NCBI GenBank assembly: GCA_033064195.1
Contig: JARBJD010000327.1
Location: 1 to 64,000 of the forward strand
DNA: 64,000 nucleotides
Direction of reading: 5' to 3'
Origin: Blattamonas nauphoetae
Taxonomy: Eukaryota > Preaxostyla > Oxymonadida
In this document: piece by piece, positions 20,178 through 31,643 of the stretch
How the letters are laid out: every line of letters begins with the position of its first letter
How positions within the stretch are numbered: the stretch's first letter is position 1
The notes under the pieces: model-generated
Seen by the model: the letters and a program-made list of their open reading frames with translations, nothing else
What the model was told of the DNA's origin: nothing
Databases searched by the model: none
Made by a program: the position numbers and the translations under genes

Positions 20178-22032
20178 CTATCTCAAACTGTGTCGGAAAA
20201 ATGGAAGCGAATCAAGTGACATTACAGTGGATTTCGTCCGGGGAACTAGAAATAACAAAGGAACGAGTGAGCAGATGCGTGTGGAAGTGACGATTGGGGA
20301 GATGCGGGCGAGAGTGATGATTGGAGAGATGCGGGCGAGAGTGATGATTGGAGAGATGCGGGCGAGAGTGATGATTGGGGAGATGCGGGCGAGAGTGATG
20401 ATTGGAGAGATGCGGGCGAGAGTGACGATTGGGGAGATGCGGGCGAGAGTGATGATTGGGGAGATGCGGGCGAGAGTGATGATTGGGGAGATGCGGGCGA
20501 GAGTGATGATTGGGGAGATGTGGGCGAGAGTGACGATTGGGGAGAGGCGGGCGAGACCTAGCTTGATGAAGACAGAGAATGGCTTGTTCGAAAGAGTCAC
20601 GCCGATGAGCGGAACAATATCTTCTGTCTTCTCTTTGTTCAGCGAGACAATTCCGACACTTTCGAGGCGAGCTGGCGCTGGTGGAGTTGTGAACGAGATT
20701 GGCGAAGGAATTGCGAATCCACTCAGAGTATATCTAATGTAGTCAGGATTACTTGTGTCGGGAGTTGTTGTGAAGGTGATTGGGAGAATGAGAACATTGT
20801 TGAGGGGGACGACACATCTTTCTGATGATGGACAGTTTAATCCAACAAATGTGATTTGGATTGGTGTTGTTTCTTTGTTGAGATAAATACTGAATGCACT
20901 AAATTTCTTTCGACATTTGCACAGAACGGTTGGGCAGAAAGACCTGTTCCGATGCTGGTTTGACCAGTTCCGGCATTGTCGACCATCCGATTCAAACGAT
21001 GGTTCCGTCCCAAACCAGCTCTGTTGGTTTCTTGTTGAGTGGCGAGAGAAGTCGATTGGTGGTGAGACAACGTTCCATTCGGTTCCGAACCTCAGTTCAT
21101 CCCACCCGTCGAGATTGACAGTGGTGAGAGGAGGTTGTGTGCCAAGCTCTGGAAAATCGAAGATGTGGAGACGAGGGAAGGGGTGACGGGAATCGTCGTT
21201 GGGAGAGATTGATCCGTCGAGGATGTCCTACAAAACGACTTTTCTTCCTTCGACTGCCGATTCTATGAACATCTGAAGAGTGGTTGTGGCCTCGCCGAGG
21301 GGATTACACATGATCCTGCTGATGATGGCGTTTTGTGTGGGATGAGAGATCAACGTGGTATCCAGTCTGTCCTCGCCAACGATCAGGTAATTCTCTGCCT
21401 CTGTCGTGGTCACAGTTTTTGATTCTTGTCGCGAACAACGACGAACACTCCGTGTTCTGGAACACGAAGTCCCTCCCTTCTGAAGAGTCGGTTTATCTGA
21501 ACATCACTCTGTCCCAAACGAACCCGGAGCAGTCTGCGAGGCGAATGGTATCACTCACCTCGTCTTCAGAGTGAGGACGGCAGCAATCCACGAAGAGCAT
21601 GTGGCAGACACTGGCTGGGCCGTTCGAGAGAAGATCGACTGTGGTGGAAAGAGAGGAAGTACTGGAGAGTGTCACACTTCCCCCAAACCGCGCTGAACAC
21701 GTCATGAACTTGGATGACGAGCGAGAGAACGCTGCCCGATTCGGTGAGTGGTAGGTGAGTAAGAGACCACCATCCTGTGGTGACACATCACACAACGAAC
21801 AGCAACTGAATGTGATGTGGTTTTGAGCGATGACCTGGATTTCTGGATGATTCTGTTGAAGGAGGCGACGAAGGCGTGATTAGTCTGTGTCGGTGTGTAC
21901 TGACGCGGGGGAGAAATGGTAGTGGATGATGGAGACGTTCGAGCAGACGAGTGATTCTCCGTTATTGAGTCCAGACCTCACCCTGGAGAATAGAGTAGCG
22001 AATGAGGCTCATTGTGTTTAGAGGGGGAAGGG
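20178..22032 (-). pseudogene. Beta-helix and Ig-like surface protein, broken: 3' piece
   Basis: The trace runs leftwards from the 3.4-kb insertion at 22033. After a short junction piece it shows beta-helix rungs (FMTCSARFGGSVTL, 21795-21493), then segments such as DGWDELRFGTEWNVVSPP around 21050-21110. Ig-like repeat sequence follows (AFSIYLNKETTPIQITFVGL to RLESVGIVSLNKEK, about 20905-20620), and then a 27-bp tandem repeat. Frames change several times and stops interrupt it, so it is a pseudogene. Together with 25402-25933 it forms one former gene split by the transposon. No membrane segment or cytosolic tail is left. Confidence 0.7.
20299..20568. repeat. 27-bp minisatellite, ten units
   Basis: Ten units with the core GAGATGCGGGCGAGAGTGA in tandem, with GATGATT or GACGATT and GGG/GGA variants. 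The 27-bp length keeps the frame: the minus strand, which follows the pseudogene, reads LARISPIIT repeats. The plus strand is also open (EMRARVMIG). Confidence 0.85.
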
Positions 22033-22121
22033 GGTTAAGTATAGGCGCAGATCCGATTTTCGCTACGCGCAGATCTAAAAAAGGGATACACGCAGATCCA
22101 AATGGATACGCGCAGATCCAA
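22033..22121 (+). repeat. Left TIR of the MULE-type element
   Basis: Contains four tandem-like GCGCAGATC or CACGCAGATCC units and a GATTTTCGCTAC segment. The reverse complement is found at 24893-24977. Confidence 0.85.
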
Positions 22122-23100
22122 AACAATGTTTGTTCTTTTCAAATATGTATCTCGTTTTTGTCTCAAAAAACCTCACCATTGATCAATTGTTTCTTAATTT
22201 CCTTTCAGAATAACAAATGGATTGAAAAAAACTTATGAATCGAGCAGGGTGGTTCCCAAATAGGAGACAGTCGCATTTTGCGATTTACAGTTGAGATTTT
22301 GGAAGTGATATTCATAATTCTGGCTTTGTTCCATGATTATGTTCATTGACCCGACTACTGGGACAAAGACCAAGGATTGCGGAGGATTTTTGCCTTCGAA
22401 AGTGATGATGACAGAGTTGATAATATGGTGTTTTCTATTGTATTATGAAGATCGAAAAGTGGAGAGGGTTGGGCTGAATGGTTGTTTGGGAAATTTGGAG
22501 AGGAGAGGAGAGGCGAGCGGGTGAGAAGCAGACGGCAGAAGGGATTTGGAAGGCGTCGACGGAAAGCGGGTTGATCGGAGTGCGGTGCGAGGCTGTCTGT
22601 TCTGGTTCGTGTGGTGTGTGTTCTGCTGGTGTGCGCGACCTCTCTTTTCGATGTCTGACCCGCCAGTTCTTCCCTCCGCTCCAACGTCTTCGCATTTTCT
22701 TGGATTTCAGGAAGAGCATGATGCTCGCCGTGGGCTCCTAATTTTGCTGTTGTGGGTGGAGTTTCGGAGAATGGGATAGCGAGCGGAGGGAGAACGGGGA
22801 GTGCAGTTGGTTTGCTTTGAAGTGGCCTTTGAAAAGAGTTCAATCAAAACAAAATGACATACTGGCGAACATCATCGAGGTTCATTGTTTGAGCTTGGGC
22901 TTGTTGTAGGCGGTGAGGATGCTTCTGTTTCTTCCATTCGACATCGTCCAGATGTGCGAATCCACGATGACTTCGCACTATCCTCAAAAACACACCAGAT
23001 TGAGTCGTGACCAATAGAAGGAAGAGGAGATCACGTCTCATACCTTTCTTTTGCCATTTCATTCCTTGTTCGTTTCATTTCGCTCGCCCATTTCAGAAAA

Positions 23101-23724
23101 TTGGTTTCGATTGCATCTTCTTTTGAGACCTTATCAATCGCAGAAAGTCAGTCTTCCACTAATAAATATCAGATTATGTCACATTCTCATCAAATATCTC
23201 ACAAATTCAGCTCTCTCGTCGAATATTGGTTCGCAAGAAAAGGAAGTCCATTCTTTTATCCTGATCTCCAACAAGTAAACTAGTGATCAAACCAAACACC
23301 ATATCATCGGTGTTGACAACTCATTTCACACATTTTTTCGGACAATACACTCCTCAAACCAATCCGGTCAAAATCAGGCGATTTCTATCTTCAATCTCAT
23401 CCAAAGGACATGGTCAATCAAACAATCGCACAAATCTTATCTGTTTTCAGGAATCGTCTCCCAACCTATGCCATTCTGAGTCAATCACAAAAGAAACAGA
23501 CTCCAATCGACAGTTCACTGCGATTCGCATTTAGACGGAACCAGACATATTTATCCAACTTGGTCGTGTTTGATCCCTTTTTATCAACATTTTCAGACAT
23601 GACAATAGTCAGTCGCCATTCAGTTCCCGTGTTTGCTTCGAACCAACTTCTGAAGTCGACCATATCCTTTGCGAGAATAAACTCGGGACGTTATATCACT
23701 AAAAACAAGAACAGAGTCGAATAA
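23101..23724 (+). other. Possible captured coding pieces inside the MULE-type element
   Basis: Two open stretches on the plus strand look protein-like: one ends SLVEYWFARKGSPFFYPDLQQ near 23277, and the other spans 23410-23724 (104 residues, ending KNKNRVE). They could be exons around an intron starting at the GTAAAC at 23276, but the phases are not settled. No family is recognised. Non-autonomous MULEs are known to carry host gene fragments, which is the reason for flagging it. Confidence 0.25.
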
Positions 23725-24892
23725 GATTCTTTTGAATGACACACGAGACATTGGGAAGTCATTTTCTGCGATCTGATCACAATGTCGGATATCACCGTGT
23801 TTTGGTTGTTTGTCCTTCAAGCTCCAGTTTCAGCATCAAAACATTCACTGTCTGATAATTTCCAGTTCAACAAAACAGAAACCTCACATGTTCGTAGATA
23901 ATGACGACAGAAGAAAGTTGTGACCGTTTATCACTATAGAGCTCGTTAGAAGAGAAATTTAGATGCGTCCTATGATCTCACTTCTTATTTGGTTTTGTTG
24001 TCTGATTTATTTCAAAAAATTCGAAAGTGTGTAGTCATCGTGGATTCGCACAGATGAGCAGCGGGAGAGATTGATGGAGAGACCATTGATCTTCCAGCCT
24101 CCCGTGAATCTGGAGAAAGAAGCTCTTTTCCTTCATTTTGGGTAGATTTCCCGCGATTTTGAGCTCCGTGGTCCAGATCCGCATTCCTCTGTTTTTCGTG
24201 ATGGTTCTTTTGTCTTCGTGGGTGGGCAGGATACTGAACAGTGCCTTCTTCCGTTGACTCACATGCGTAGATGGGTGTGAGAGGAGAGATCGCCATGCCA
24301 GTGTCATTCCCTTTGATGTTCGCCAGTTTCTTGCGAGTTTCCCTGATTATCGTTTTTGGATCATTTCCTCCACTCTTTCTGGTTCCACTGAGCAGGTAAT
24401 GCTTTTCGACTCTGCTAGCTGCGGAAAATAGCCTGCTTTGTCCAGATTCATGCCTGACGTCACGGCTTTCATAACTTGTGTCGTGTTCTGTCTGAACTGA
24501 CATTTGATGAATGCCACAAACGAGTACAGAATCAGAAATCATCACTCCATGGTTGAGCTCGAATAGAAAAGAAATGCAGATGTGTTGATAAGAGGACAAG
24601 GATGGTAATCGGGATCAGACACTGAATAGCCTGAAGTGAGACTCATGTGCAAGAAAATGGAAAAATATGGTCATTCTGTGTCAATGACAGATCAACCTAA
24701 CCAATATCGAGGAAGGATAAGAAGTCGAGATTATTGAAAGAATACGGGTGATGGTAAGATCAACACAGTCATGTGAAGATGTGACAAATTTTGAGTTGCG
24801 AAGAGTTTTCGAGAGTCAAAGCGAATTGTGAGCATTCAGAGTGAAATGTCATGAAATGGTAAGGGTAAACACAAAAAAACCAAGAAATATTT

Positions 24893-24977
24893 TAGATCTG
24901 CGTGTATCCATTTGGATCTGCGCGTATCCAAAAAAATGGATCTGCGCGTAGCGAAAATCGGATCTGCGCCTATACTT
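24893..24977 (-). repeat. Right TIR of the MULE-type element (interrupted)
   Basis: Reverse complement of the left TIR. Its last bases were separated by the nested foldback element, and AACC reappears at 25398-25401. Confidence 0.85.
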
Positions 24978-25389
24978 GGCATAATCCGACCCCGTGCCCC
25001 CCTCCAATATTTTAACAGGAGCTTTGTTTAATATCACTTCACGATGTTTTTACAATTATTGCTCGATTTGAGACCGGGTTTTGGAGTTATGGATTTATCT
25101 ACACTTCACCCGATCCTTTTTCCAGACACTTTTTCATAATGTCGGATAGTCTTCACAGCCCCCCGCTCAAGAGCAGGGGGGGCTGTGAAGACTATTGGTG
25201 AATTCTCAAAAGTACCATAGAAAAAAGGATCTTTGTGAAGTGTTGAAACAAATAATGGGCTGGATCCGGCCAAAAAGGGCAGCTTTTTTTCGCCCTCAAA
25301 ATCACAAAATTTTATCAAAAGTGTGTTTAATATTAAAAACCAGACATATTTGAAAATTTTGGTGAGGGGGCACGGGGTATGATTAAGCC
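24978..25389. mobile_element. Foldback MITE nested in the right TIR of the MULE-type element
   Basis: Flanked by CTATACTT on both sides (24970-24977 and 25390-25397), an 8-bp target duplication (9 if the preceding C is counted). The ends read GGCATAATCC and, from the other side, GGCTTAATCA, followed by a shared ACCCCGTGCCCCC block. The whole 412 bp is one long imperfect palindrome. Its centre is a GC-rich hairpin at about 25146-25193 with arms of AGTCTTCACAGCCCCCC. It has no coding capacity. Confidence 0.8.
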
Positions 25390-25401
25390 CTATACTTAAC
25401 C

Positions 25402-25933
25402 GGGGAAGGGGAGAGGTGAGTCCACTGTGAGTTGAGTCGGTCCGACTTGATTCTGTTCTGTCGAAAGTGTCCTGGGGAGAGATGAGAAGGCCAGTTCGAA
25501 TAATGAGGCAATGGTCGTCGATCGAGAGACCGTAGCAGTTGGCCGAGACATCAGCGTTCATCTCAAAACACGTCGGTTGGGCGGAGGTGAATTGGCGGAT
25601 TGAGGAAAAGGCAGTCGGCGGAGGGGGTGTTCGATTGTCGGTCTCGCTGTGAACAACGTCAATGAAAGAAATTGAACATACATCGTTCACCTCAGAACAG
25701 GTGATCACAAATGGGGAGCATGCAGGAGATGAGATGATCATGCTTGACGAGATGACCACGTTGGAGTTCGAGAGTTGTCCGTTCAAAATAAACATCCTTC
25801 GACAATCAATTATCATCCATGAAATAAAATTCGAACAATTTGAGAAGATGAACATGAATTTTGTCGTTTCTTCATGGTAGTTTGCTTTGTTTTTCCACGT
25901 CAGAGATTCATGTTGACGAGCTTCGTCCATCAA
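25402..25933 (-). pseudogene. Beta-helix surface protein, broken: 5' piece cut by the transposon
   Basis: The open trace runs from about 25933 down to the target duplication at 25402. It shows FSNCSNFISWMIIDC, NSNVVISSSMIISSPACSPF and a long Ser/Thr segment. These match the order of the intact gene at 49000 (IFWNCTASLWNVLLD, then VTIVGSRILSNAEQSPFVIV). The reading frame simply runs on into the foldback element, where it means nothing. No signal peptide is seen, so the first exon is missing or further upstream. Confidence 0.7.
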
Positions 25934-28140
25934 CCACGTATGTTGAATTCATGTTGCTTTTCATCGAAGATTCAGCGTGTTAGAGCTGTCAAGATCAGAA
26001 AAATGCAATATTATTCTCTTGCCTTTCACCAATAGTCGCTGTTTGTCACCCTTTTCTCTTGTCGGCTTCTCTTCGATCGCAAGTCAGAACACAATGATAA
26101 AATATCGTTAGAGTCGCACTTTGCGGTTCGTTTCAAAGATTGATCGAGAAAAAGTGAGTCATCCGCCTCATCCTCGGAAGCTGATTCGAACTGTCTGCCA
26201 ACTCTCGTTCCGTAATTCGTTGCATGAATAAGACACGCTCAACGCCTCTTTTCCCATGTGTACGATGAGAGGATCCGTTCCGTTCTGTGCCAGTAGCCTA
26301 TTTTCAGAGAGCGGCACGTTCAGATCCTCCTTCCGTTTGGCTTCGATTTGGTTCTCGATTGTGAGTGAGTCGGAGATTGTGTCGATTCTGAAGAGGTGAT
26401 TCGTTCCTTCAAATAACGTTCTGAAAAGGAGAAAGGAGGAGTCATGGGCAGGGTCGGGAACGGGATGTCCTTGAAGTTCTCCGTGTTGTTCGGAAGAACA
26501 GAGGAGGTATGTGATTCGGCTAATTGATGAAAATGAGTCTAGAAACAATAAAGATGCATACTGATGTTGGACGTTTTCCTGATTTCATTTCTTTCTGTTT
26601 ATTTCAGATTGGAACACGATCAAGTCTTCTATGTCGGACAAATGATGAGAAACATGGGAAGAAAAGGGTAATAACAGCGGAGATACATACTGATGGAGTG
26701 ATTTTTCACCAGATTAATTCGATACAATATCAATGACAAGAAGAAGAGGAGTCATTTCTGGGTCAAGTGGTTTTTCACGAATTTGGATCAAACACAGACA
26801 AAATTGAATTAGACCTCGACAAGAGAAGGGTTGAATGAAGAACTGAATTCAAATAACGTGATAAGAGATCCTGAAAGAAAAGAGAGGACTCACACACGAT
26901 GCGATGGGTGTGTTGATCAGATCAATCGGACAGGACAGGACAGGACATGTCCGATTTGTCCTGTTTTGAGATAACTGCAGAAGTTGGATGAACGAATTGA
27001 GAGAACTCTACAGTGTGAATATAAGGTGCTTGTCCGATTTTGTCCTACTCTGTCCTCTCTTGGGCCGATCGTCCTCTTAACTCCTAATTAGGAGTTTAGG
27101 AGACAGAGCCTCCACAGTGCGTGATTCACCACCAATACGATTTTCACACACTTTAACGCCATTTTTAATGTTCTACGATGGACATGATCTAATATTGAAG
27201 GAAAAAGTCTGCTATATAGTCAGATATTGCCATGAAAAAAGTGTGGTTTGAAGAAACGTCAATTCAGACATTTTGAAGCATTCTCGGATATTGTACTGAA
27301 CAGAATGGAGACAAAGAGTGGCGAACGAGTAGAGAGAAGGTGAATTCAGATGAAATAAACACGAGAAAAGCTGTGTTTCAGAATCGGACAAGACCTCTGT
27401 CCTCTGTCCTCACGATCGGGTGCTCTGTCCGTCCGCTACACATCATAACGATTAAATCTGAAGGTGACACCAAAAATGCCTGATGAGCTGAAGGATCCTG
27501 ATCATCACATGAATCTGTTGAAATGATTCTGCAAGACAGAAGAAAGCGGAAACATGGAACAATTCCTTCTTGCAACAGTGTTCCTGTCTCTTTACATTCA
27601 GATTCATGACTGTGTGTCATGATTTTCGTGTTCTATCAGGATTTCGAAAAAGATCTCGAACCCATCATTGGTAATCTCGATGTCATGAGCGTCAACGACT
27701 TTCTGGAAAAAACAGGTATGTCATGTCATGTCAGACAGCTATATTTTGAAATCACTTCACCATCGAAAGATACATACATGAGCTAGGTGGTTCGACCAAG
27801 AACTGGCAATCAGATTGTGACGAATCAGCCGTGAATGGATTCTTTCTTGTTTTATGAGAACTGGCTTCGATTAAACACAAGGATGGGATGATCATGACTT
27901 TCTCCGCTGTGTAAACCAAGCGGACATCAGTGAATCGCTTAGAAAGTGAAAAGAGTTTGTGCAATCTGACAGAAGCAGGTGAAGTGATGTCCAAGATACA
28001 CAAAAGTGTCTTTTAAAACAGAAATATGCTGAAAAGTGTCAGAATAATCCTGCTTCGTTTCCAGCACAAAGAACAGCGTAAAAATATTTCATTTCCGGAG
28101 ATTCGGAGGAGTTCATGCACAATCAGCAACACAGCTCAGC
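25934..28140. other. Spacer with weak open frames and GTCC-rich patches
   Basis: A 126-codon minus-strand frame (26168-26548) reads like a protein (FRIDTISDSLTIENQIEAKR) and could be another remnant of a surface gene, but has no clear domain. GTCC-rich patches lie at 26930-26975, 27030-27080 and 27385-27440. Nothing else is supported. Confidence 0.35.
27079..27096. repeat. 18-bp palindrome in a GTCC-rich patch
   Basis: AACTCCTAATTAGGAGTT is an exact palindrome next to GTCC-rich sequence on both sides. Confidence 0.7.
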
Positions 28141-31100
28141 TCAGCTCGTGCTCTCGTTTCCTCGCCGAGCATGCACCGCGTGAGGCCTCTCCATCTCCTC
28201 CATCTCCGCGTCCTCGTCGGTCCGAGTCACAGGCAGCTCCTCAAGTCCTACCTCTCCCTTTTCTGCCTCCCCAACCTCGAGTGTCTGCTGCGGCTGTCCA
28301 CTCCAATCTCCATTCCCCTGTTCCATTGGCTGGCCTTGCTGCCAGTACTCATTTCCCTGCTGTGGCTGTGGATGCACCCACTGCTGCCCATCCCAATATG
28401 GTTGCTGCGGATACATCTGAGCTTGCGGCTGCACCCACCGCTGGCCGTCCCACACTGGTTGTCCAAATTGGCTATTTGGGTTGACTTGTTGAGGATAGTC
28501 TGGTTGGAGCAGAGACTGGGCTGGCGGTTGGAGTTGGGCGTCGTCGGGTGTGTTCTTCTCTTTCCCTTCTGCCTCGTCCTCCTCGTCCCACTCTTCAGCA
28601 TAGTCAGGATCGTCGCGTGCTCGTTTGTACGGAGGCCAGTGTGTCCGCCCAACACTCGTGCACACTGTCTGCGGGATGAACAGCACAAACGCCAAGTTGA
28701 ACGCGAAGTAGAACATCATCAGCACATTCACCATGTCCAGTCCAACGATGTCAGCAATTTCATACGCACTTCGCCCCAAATAGTTGTAAGTGAAGACTCC
28801 CTTGTCTGCATTTGTTTCGTCACACACAGTGTTGAAGAACGAGGCAAGGTTGGTGTTCACCTCCTGTTCGATTGGTGCCAACTTTGCTGCGAATGCGGGT
28901 GACACGACTCCCTTCTCTTCCTTGAACGCTGTCTCGATACTCCCGTTGATTCCGTTCGTCGCAATTCCGCCCAACAACAGCGCATCGAGAAGATCGCCAA
29001 GCGGATTCGGAATCTCAGTTCGTCCTTTCTCCTTGCTTCGGTACGTCGGCCCTTGCAGAACATAGATCATTCCTTGTCGGATCAGTTCAGGGGAGAGGCC
29101 AACCTGGTCAAGTTGATAGAGCGAGATGAGCTGGTCTGCGAATCCCGACGTCTCCATCATCGGAACCGCTCCTCGTCCTTCTTTGTCTGAGTAAAGGGCG
29201 TCCTGGATGTCCTGAAGGAGGATCGCCAGAAGCGCAAAGAACATGAAGACCATTCCGAAGAGGATGTAGTAGAAGAAGTTGATCAGATTCTGGCAGCAGA
29301 GACACGAGTCGTTCGGACACGTCCAGTTCAGCACGATCATCAGCACATAAACAAGAATCAGGGTCAGCTGGAACCCGGCGAGGGTGTAGCCAACCGATTG
29401 AACCGCTGTCCCCACAATCGACAAGACTTCTGTTGGAATGAACTGCTGGAAGAATCCCATCTTCATCTGGCTCGAAAAGTACGCAAAATACTCCTCCAGC
29501 TCTCCCAAAAAGTTGTCCAGCACTGTTTTGGTATTATTTTCGGTCCCATAATTGTCGCTGAAGCGGAAGTTCCGATCGAGGAGTCTTTTATAGTATGTCA
29601 TTGGAGGGTACTGTTGCTCATAATACAGCTGCGTATAGAGGCTGCCTAGATGTGAGTTCAACATATCGCAGGAGTTGGACTTGAAATCATTGAAATTGGA
29701 CGGATCAGCGAGGATCTGCAATTGGTCAATTTCGTCATCCAATATCAACTTGAATGTCGCCGATGTTCCATTATTTCCGGGAACAATCTGCTTTTTGACT
29801 GTCTTGGCCAATTCTCGACGACTCCACGGCGTGTCATATGCGAGTGTTCTCGCCAATTCTCGGATCCGCCACACAAAGCCCTGAACTGTGGAATACGCTG
29901 CTGGTCCAGTCACAACAGACACAAACGTGTGCTTAAAGTCTTCAAGTTCAGTGAAACATTGGTCAGGGTCTGGCGTGCGAGTGTATGTCAGTGATGCTTG
30001 ATAGATCCGTTCGAACTCTTCCATGATCTCGTCAAGGATTCGATGTGAGACGACATTTGCTTTAAAGGTCGATAGAAGCGATTTGGCATTTGCAATATCA
30101 TTAGTGTGGGACGCAGAACCGAGGTATGAGTTCAGCCAACGCAAGTCGTCAATTTGTTCTGGTACTGATTCTGGATATCCTCGATATAAATGATGGTGGT
30201 ATCTCAGGCGGGACCACATATAATCAAATTCAAAAAATTGTGAGAGGAGTGTGTTTCTGAGGTCGTCTGACACTTTGATGTTGGCCAGTGTGGACTCGCC
30301 CTCAAAAGTATCGCACGGAACGACATCTGCTGTGAAGGTGACGCCATGCATTGCTGTGAGCTGGTAGATTCTAGCAATCTCATCTGAAAAATCAGACATA
30401 TCGTAAGGTGACCGGAAAAACACGAAACTTGAGGAGGATGAATGAAACAAATAGCAAACTAATGATTGAACAGCATTTGTTGCACATGGAATAATTTGTC
30501 CCACAGATTCAGCAGAGGAAGGGTGTCCGAGTCTAAATCACTTGCGATGGTCGAAAGAGGGGCGAGGGCTGCTGGAAGAGCGGTCACAAGCAGAGGCATC
30601 GCGCGAGAGGCGAGGGACGGGGGAAAATCGGCAACATCGTCGTAAACTTGATAGATCTTGCCGATAAAGGTTGGAATCATGAAGGCAGCGACAGTCGCAA
30701 CAATTCCACCAAATCTGACAATATCAAAATAAAACAATATCAAACATGTATCCCGCTGTCAACACCGTCCAGATGATCTTCGAGACATAAATCCAGCACT
30801 TCTTCGGTCCGTTCTTGTCGTAGCATCCACACGTGAATATCGGTTTTCGATTTCGACAGCATCGGCAGCAGCAGTTGCAACAGCGAGCACATCCCATGCA
30901 GCACTGCCCACAGCACCAGCCACAGCAATATCCGTCAACAATAATCCACAGAACAAGACACGGAATCCATGAGAACGCAATTCCCTGAATCGTCAATGAG
31001 AATGTGAAAACAAACAATTATCCATCCAATCACTGCTAGGAAAAATGTTTCATATGGATCTTCAGCAGACTCCACTGAGACGTCCGACAGTGGTGACGGT

Positions 31101-31535
31101 ATTGTTGAAAAAGTAGAAATGTTTGTGTCCAAAAGAAGGGACATGGCTTGCGCAATATCTGGAAACCATTTATCATTCCTAACCATCGTGGTGGGATCAA
31201 TGACCGGATCTTCTTCTGTTTCTTCTGGATTATTTATGTCTTCTTCAATGAGATACAACATATAATCAATGATTGTCTCCCCAAGTTCGGCTGCACTCCC
31301 AACTGCTGGGAACTGCATGAATGACGTGTTCCCAAGTGGACGCCACATCCGGTAGAATCCACGACCCATCACTTCAAAAAAGTTCGGCTTTTTATATCCT
31401 GAATTTTCTGATGAACAAAGAAGAATGCGAACGTTGCGGTCCAAATTTCTTCGTCGAGACCTGAGTATCGTCTGAATTTGAGACAGTGGAATTGAGGCTG
31501 TGAAGTGAAGATAGAAGAAAGAGAACGACTATCAT
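28141..31535 (-). CDS. Prominin-like five-TM membrane glycoprotein, six exons
   Basis: Start ATG at 31535 encodes a signal peptide (MIVVLFLLSSLHSLNSTVS). Introns: 31399-31432 (or 31408-31432), 30985-31015, 30715-30745 and 30428-30459, all GT-AG and 25-34 bp. Phases agree through to the stop, giving about 1088 residues. TM1 (FFLAVIGWIIGIAFSWIP and on) is followed by a Cys-rich cytosolic loop (CCNCCCRCC), then TM2, a first ectodomain, TM3 and TM4 (LTLILVYVLMIVLNW and INFFYYILFGMVFMFF), a second ectodomain and TM5 (MMFYFAFNLAFVLFI). A Pro/Gln/Trp-rich cytosolic tail with WDGQ repeats ends it. The topology and Cys loop fit prominins, which sit in plasma-membrane protrusions. The family call rests on layout, not on a profile. 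Confidence 0.8.
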
Positions 31536-31643
31536 TCCAACAGTCAAATAAAATGAATTTAGGGTCAGATCATTTCTTCTTTTTCAGATTGAACATACAT
31601 CTTGATATTTCGTTGGGAGAAGGTGTAAATAAAGGGTTTGATC

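Larger units (their letters stand above)
22033..25401. mobile_element. Mutator-like (MULE-type) non-autonomous element inserted in a surface-protein gene
   Basis: Ends begin GGTTAAGTATAGG and finish CCTATACTTAACC. TIRs of about 87 bp (22033-22121 and, before the nested insertion, 24893-24977 plus 25398-25401) match with few changes. They are built of repeats of a GATACGCGCAGATCC unit. The 9-bp sequence GGGGAAGGG flanks it on both sides (22024-22032 and 25402-25410), the target-site length of Mutator elements. No transposase is recognisable inside, but the body holds plausible coding pieces (for example 23410-23724 plus). With the nested element removed it is about 2.95 kb. It interrupts the surface-protein pseudogene. 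Confidence 0.85.

Noticed and set aside
20227-20742. A plus-strand 171-codon frame over the minisatellite
   Set aside because: It owes its length to the 27-bp repeat. The minus strand has the surface-protein similarity on both sides of the repeat.
26168-26548. A 126-codon minus-strand protein
   Set aside because: Reads plausibly but has no domain, no splice-supported neighbours and no clear match to the surface family order. Kept only as a note in the spacer entry.
26930-27440. GTCC-rich patches as ends of one more transposon
   Set aside because: The patches are short and GTCC repeats align in several registers. No matching flanking duplication was found.
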